Assembly: GCA_002316295.1 (NCBI GenBank)
Contig: DCDF01000166.1
Coordinates: forward strand, 1-6,470
DNA: 6,470 nt
Reading direction: 5' to 3'
Source of the DNA: Syntrophaceae bacterium UBA1062
Lineage (GTDB): Bacteria > Desulfobacterota > Desulfomonilia > UBA1062
Shown here: piece after piece, positions 5,824 through 6,470 of the stretch
Position numbering within the stretch: the first letter of the stretch is position 1
Layout: each line of letters begins with the position of its first letter
The notes under the pieces: generated by a model
Told to the model about the DNA's origin: nothing
The model's database searches: none
Seen by the model: the letters and a program-made list of their open reading frames with translations, nothing else
Made by a program: the position numbers and the translations under genes

Positions 5824-6470
5824 TTCGCTTTGTCCCTCCCCCATAAGTATTTGTCTTCCATTTCAAACATTTCCCTCAAAGCAGGTGTTGTTTTGCTAAT
5901 TGAAAAAGATCTGGCTCTCCTTCGCTCCTCCCACGTCTCCGCCTTCTTCAGTCCAACCACTGTATATTGATCAAATGGCCATACTCGCCCGATCTTCATT
6001 ACGTTTTGTGAATATGTAAATGAAAAACACAACGATCTGAGCTTTCTTTCGGGATCTTTCAACGGAATAAAAGGTCTTGTATTTGCACCGTATTCTCTGA
6101 AATAACGCCTCTGCCCCTCCTCAGTATCCGCTTCACGCTCCAGAACAACACCCTCTACTCTTTTATCAACATATGGATAGGCTATAAAACATCCAAGCAT
6201 TCCTCCGCCCCTATCCAATCTACGATGTCCAGGCTTATAAAAGATAAACTCGGGCGGATTCGTGTAATGTATGTACAAAATCCAATACATGAATTCCAAG
6301 GGTAAAATATGACCCCAGCTCCCCCTTGGCCCCCTGATGCTCCATTCACCATTCGCATCGGTGAGCACTTCACGGGCCATCTTGAATCTTGTGTCGGCGC
6401 CTGTGCCTATACCCGGCCAGCTCTTGTGCCACACCGCCACCACCGCGGCCCCTTCGATCGGCTCAAGCGT
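5820..6470 (-). CDS. Protein with a carboxypeptidase-regulatory-like domain, 5' end outside the window
   Basis: The minus-strand frame enters from the right edge without a start and gives 216 residues to TGA 5822-5820. Its first residues, EPIEGAAVVAVWHKSW, followed by a gap and then REVLTDANGEWSIRGP, match the carboxypeptidase regulatory-like (CarboxypepD_reg) beta-sandwich: 'x-P-I-x-G-A-x-V' strand, then 'T-D-x-x-G-x-[FW]-x-I'. A further strand, PEFIFYKPGHR, fits the usual 'hydrophobic-x-x-x-G-[YH]' end of the domain. The remaining 140 residues, mostly charged and ending in a helix-rich tail near ALREMFEMEDKYLW, are unassigned. A GTG at 6443 is open but lies inside the domain, so it is not the real start. 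Such domains occur in exported or outer-membrane proteins; the signal peptide, if any, is outside the window. Its stop overlaps the start of the next gene by ATGA, which suggests translational coupling. Confidence 0.75.
   Translation of the reverse strand, partial: TLEPIEGAAVVAVWHKSWPGIGTGADTRFKMAREVLTDANGEWSIRGPRGSWGHILPLEFMYWILYIHYTNPPEFIFYKPGHRRLDRGGGMLGCFIAYPYVDKRVEGVVLEREADTEEGQRRYFREYGANTRPFIPLKDPERKLRSLCFSFTYSQNVMKIGRVWPFDQYTVVGLKKAETWEERRRARSFSISKTTPALREMFEMEDKYLWGRDKAK
5834..5839 (-). promoter_or_regulatory. Ribosome binding site of the large exported protein
   Basis: GGAGGG on the minus strand, 10 bases before ATG 5823 and inside the last codons of the upstream gene. Together with the ATGA overlap it decides the start at 5823 rather than 5844. 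Confidence 0.6.

Noticed and set aside
1..6470. CRISPR array, tRNA, rRNA, insertion-sequence ends or prophage genes
   Set aside because: No regularly spaced repeats, no cloverleaf-like segment, no transposase or phage-like protein and no terminal inverted repeats with target duplications were seen.

Overview
The window reads almost entirely on the minus strand and looks like a chromosomal segment of a moderately GC-rich Gram-negative bacterium. A Desulfobacterota (former Deltaproteobacteria) host is my best guess. It rests on the style of the secreted proteins and on the TrmI, uridine phosphorylase and YeeE-type homologies, not on any marker gene.

Right part, read leftward on the minus strand (6470 to 2966): three genes form a tight operon. 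The first is the 3' part of a gene for a protein with a carboxypeptidase-regulatory-like beta-sandwich, cut by the window edge. It overlaps by ATGA the start of a gene for a large exported protein of 841 residues. That protein has a zinc-dependent phospholipase C / S1-P1 nuclease-like N-terminal domain, two tandem copies of a beta-rich repeat and an unassigned C-terminal region. After 26 bases comes a gene for an exported protein of 101 residues. The operon is visibly more AT-rich than the genes to its left, most clearly from about 5100 to 6470, and may be accessory. The three products look like parts of one exported system of unknown function.

Middle (2215 to 2965): this stretch has no intact gene. 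Its clearest content is a plus-strand remnant of a YeeE/YedE-type sulfur-compound transporter gene. The remnant has a good ribosome binding site and N-terminus, then a one-base frameshift, an in-frame TAG and a decayed 3' end that runs convergently into the 101-residue gene. Left of it are a candidate promoter for trmI and a terminator-like or operator-like hairpin.

Left part, minus strand (2214 to 469): two GC-rich, ordinary genes sit 84 bases apart, trmI (tRNA m1A58 methyltransferase) and a uridine phosphorylase gene (udp). They are probably cotranscribed, linking tRNA modification with nucleoside salvage only by position.

Left edge (1 to 468): no firm gene. An open minus-strand frame runs off the edge from an ATG at 116 and may be the start of a further gene.

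The less-described items are the exported three-gene operon, with its duplicated beta domain attached to a metal-hydrolase-like domain, and the YeeE/YedE pseudogene hidden in apparent intergenic sequence.
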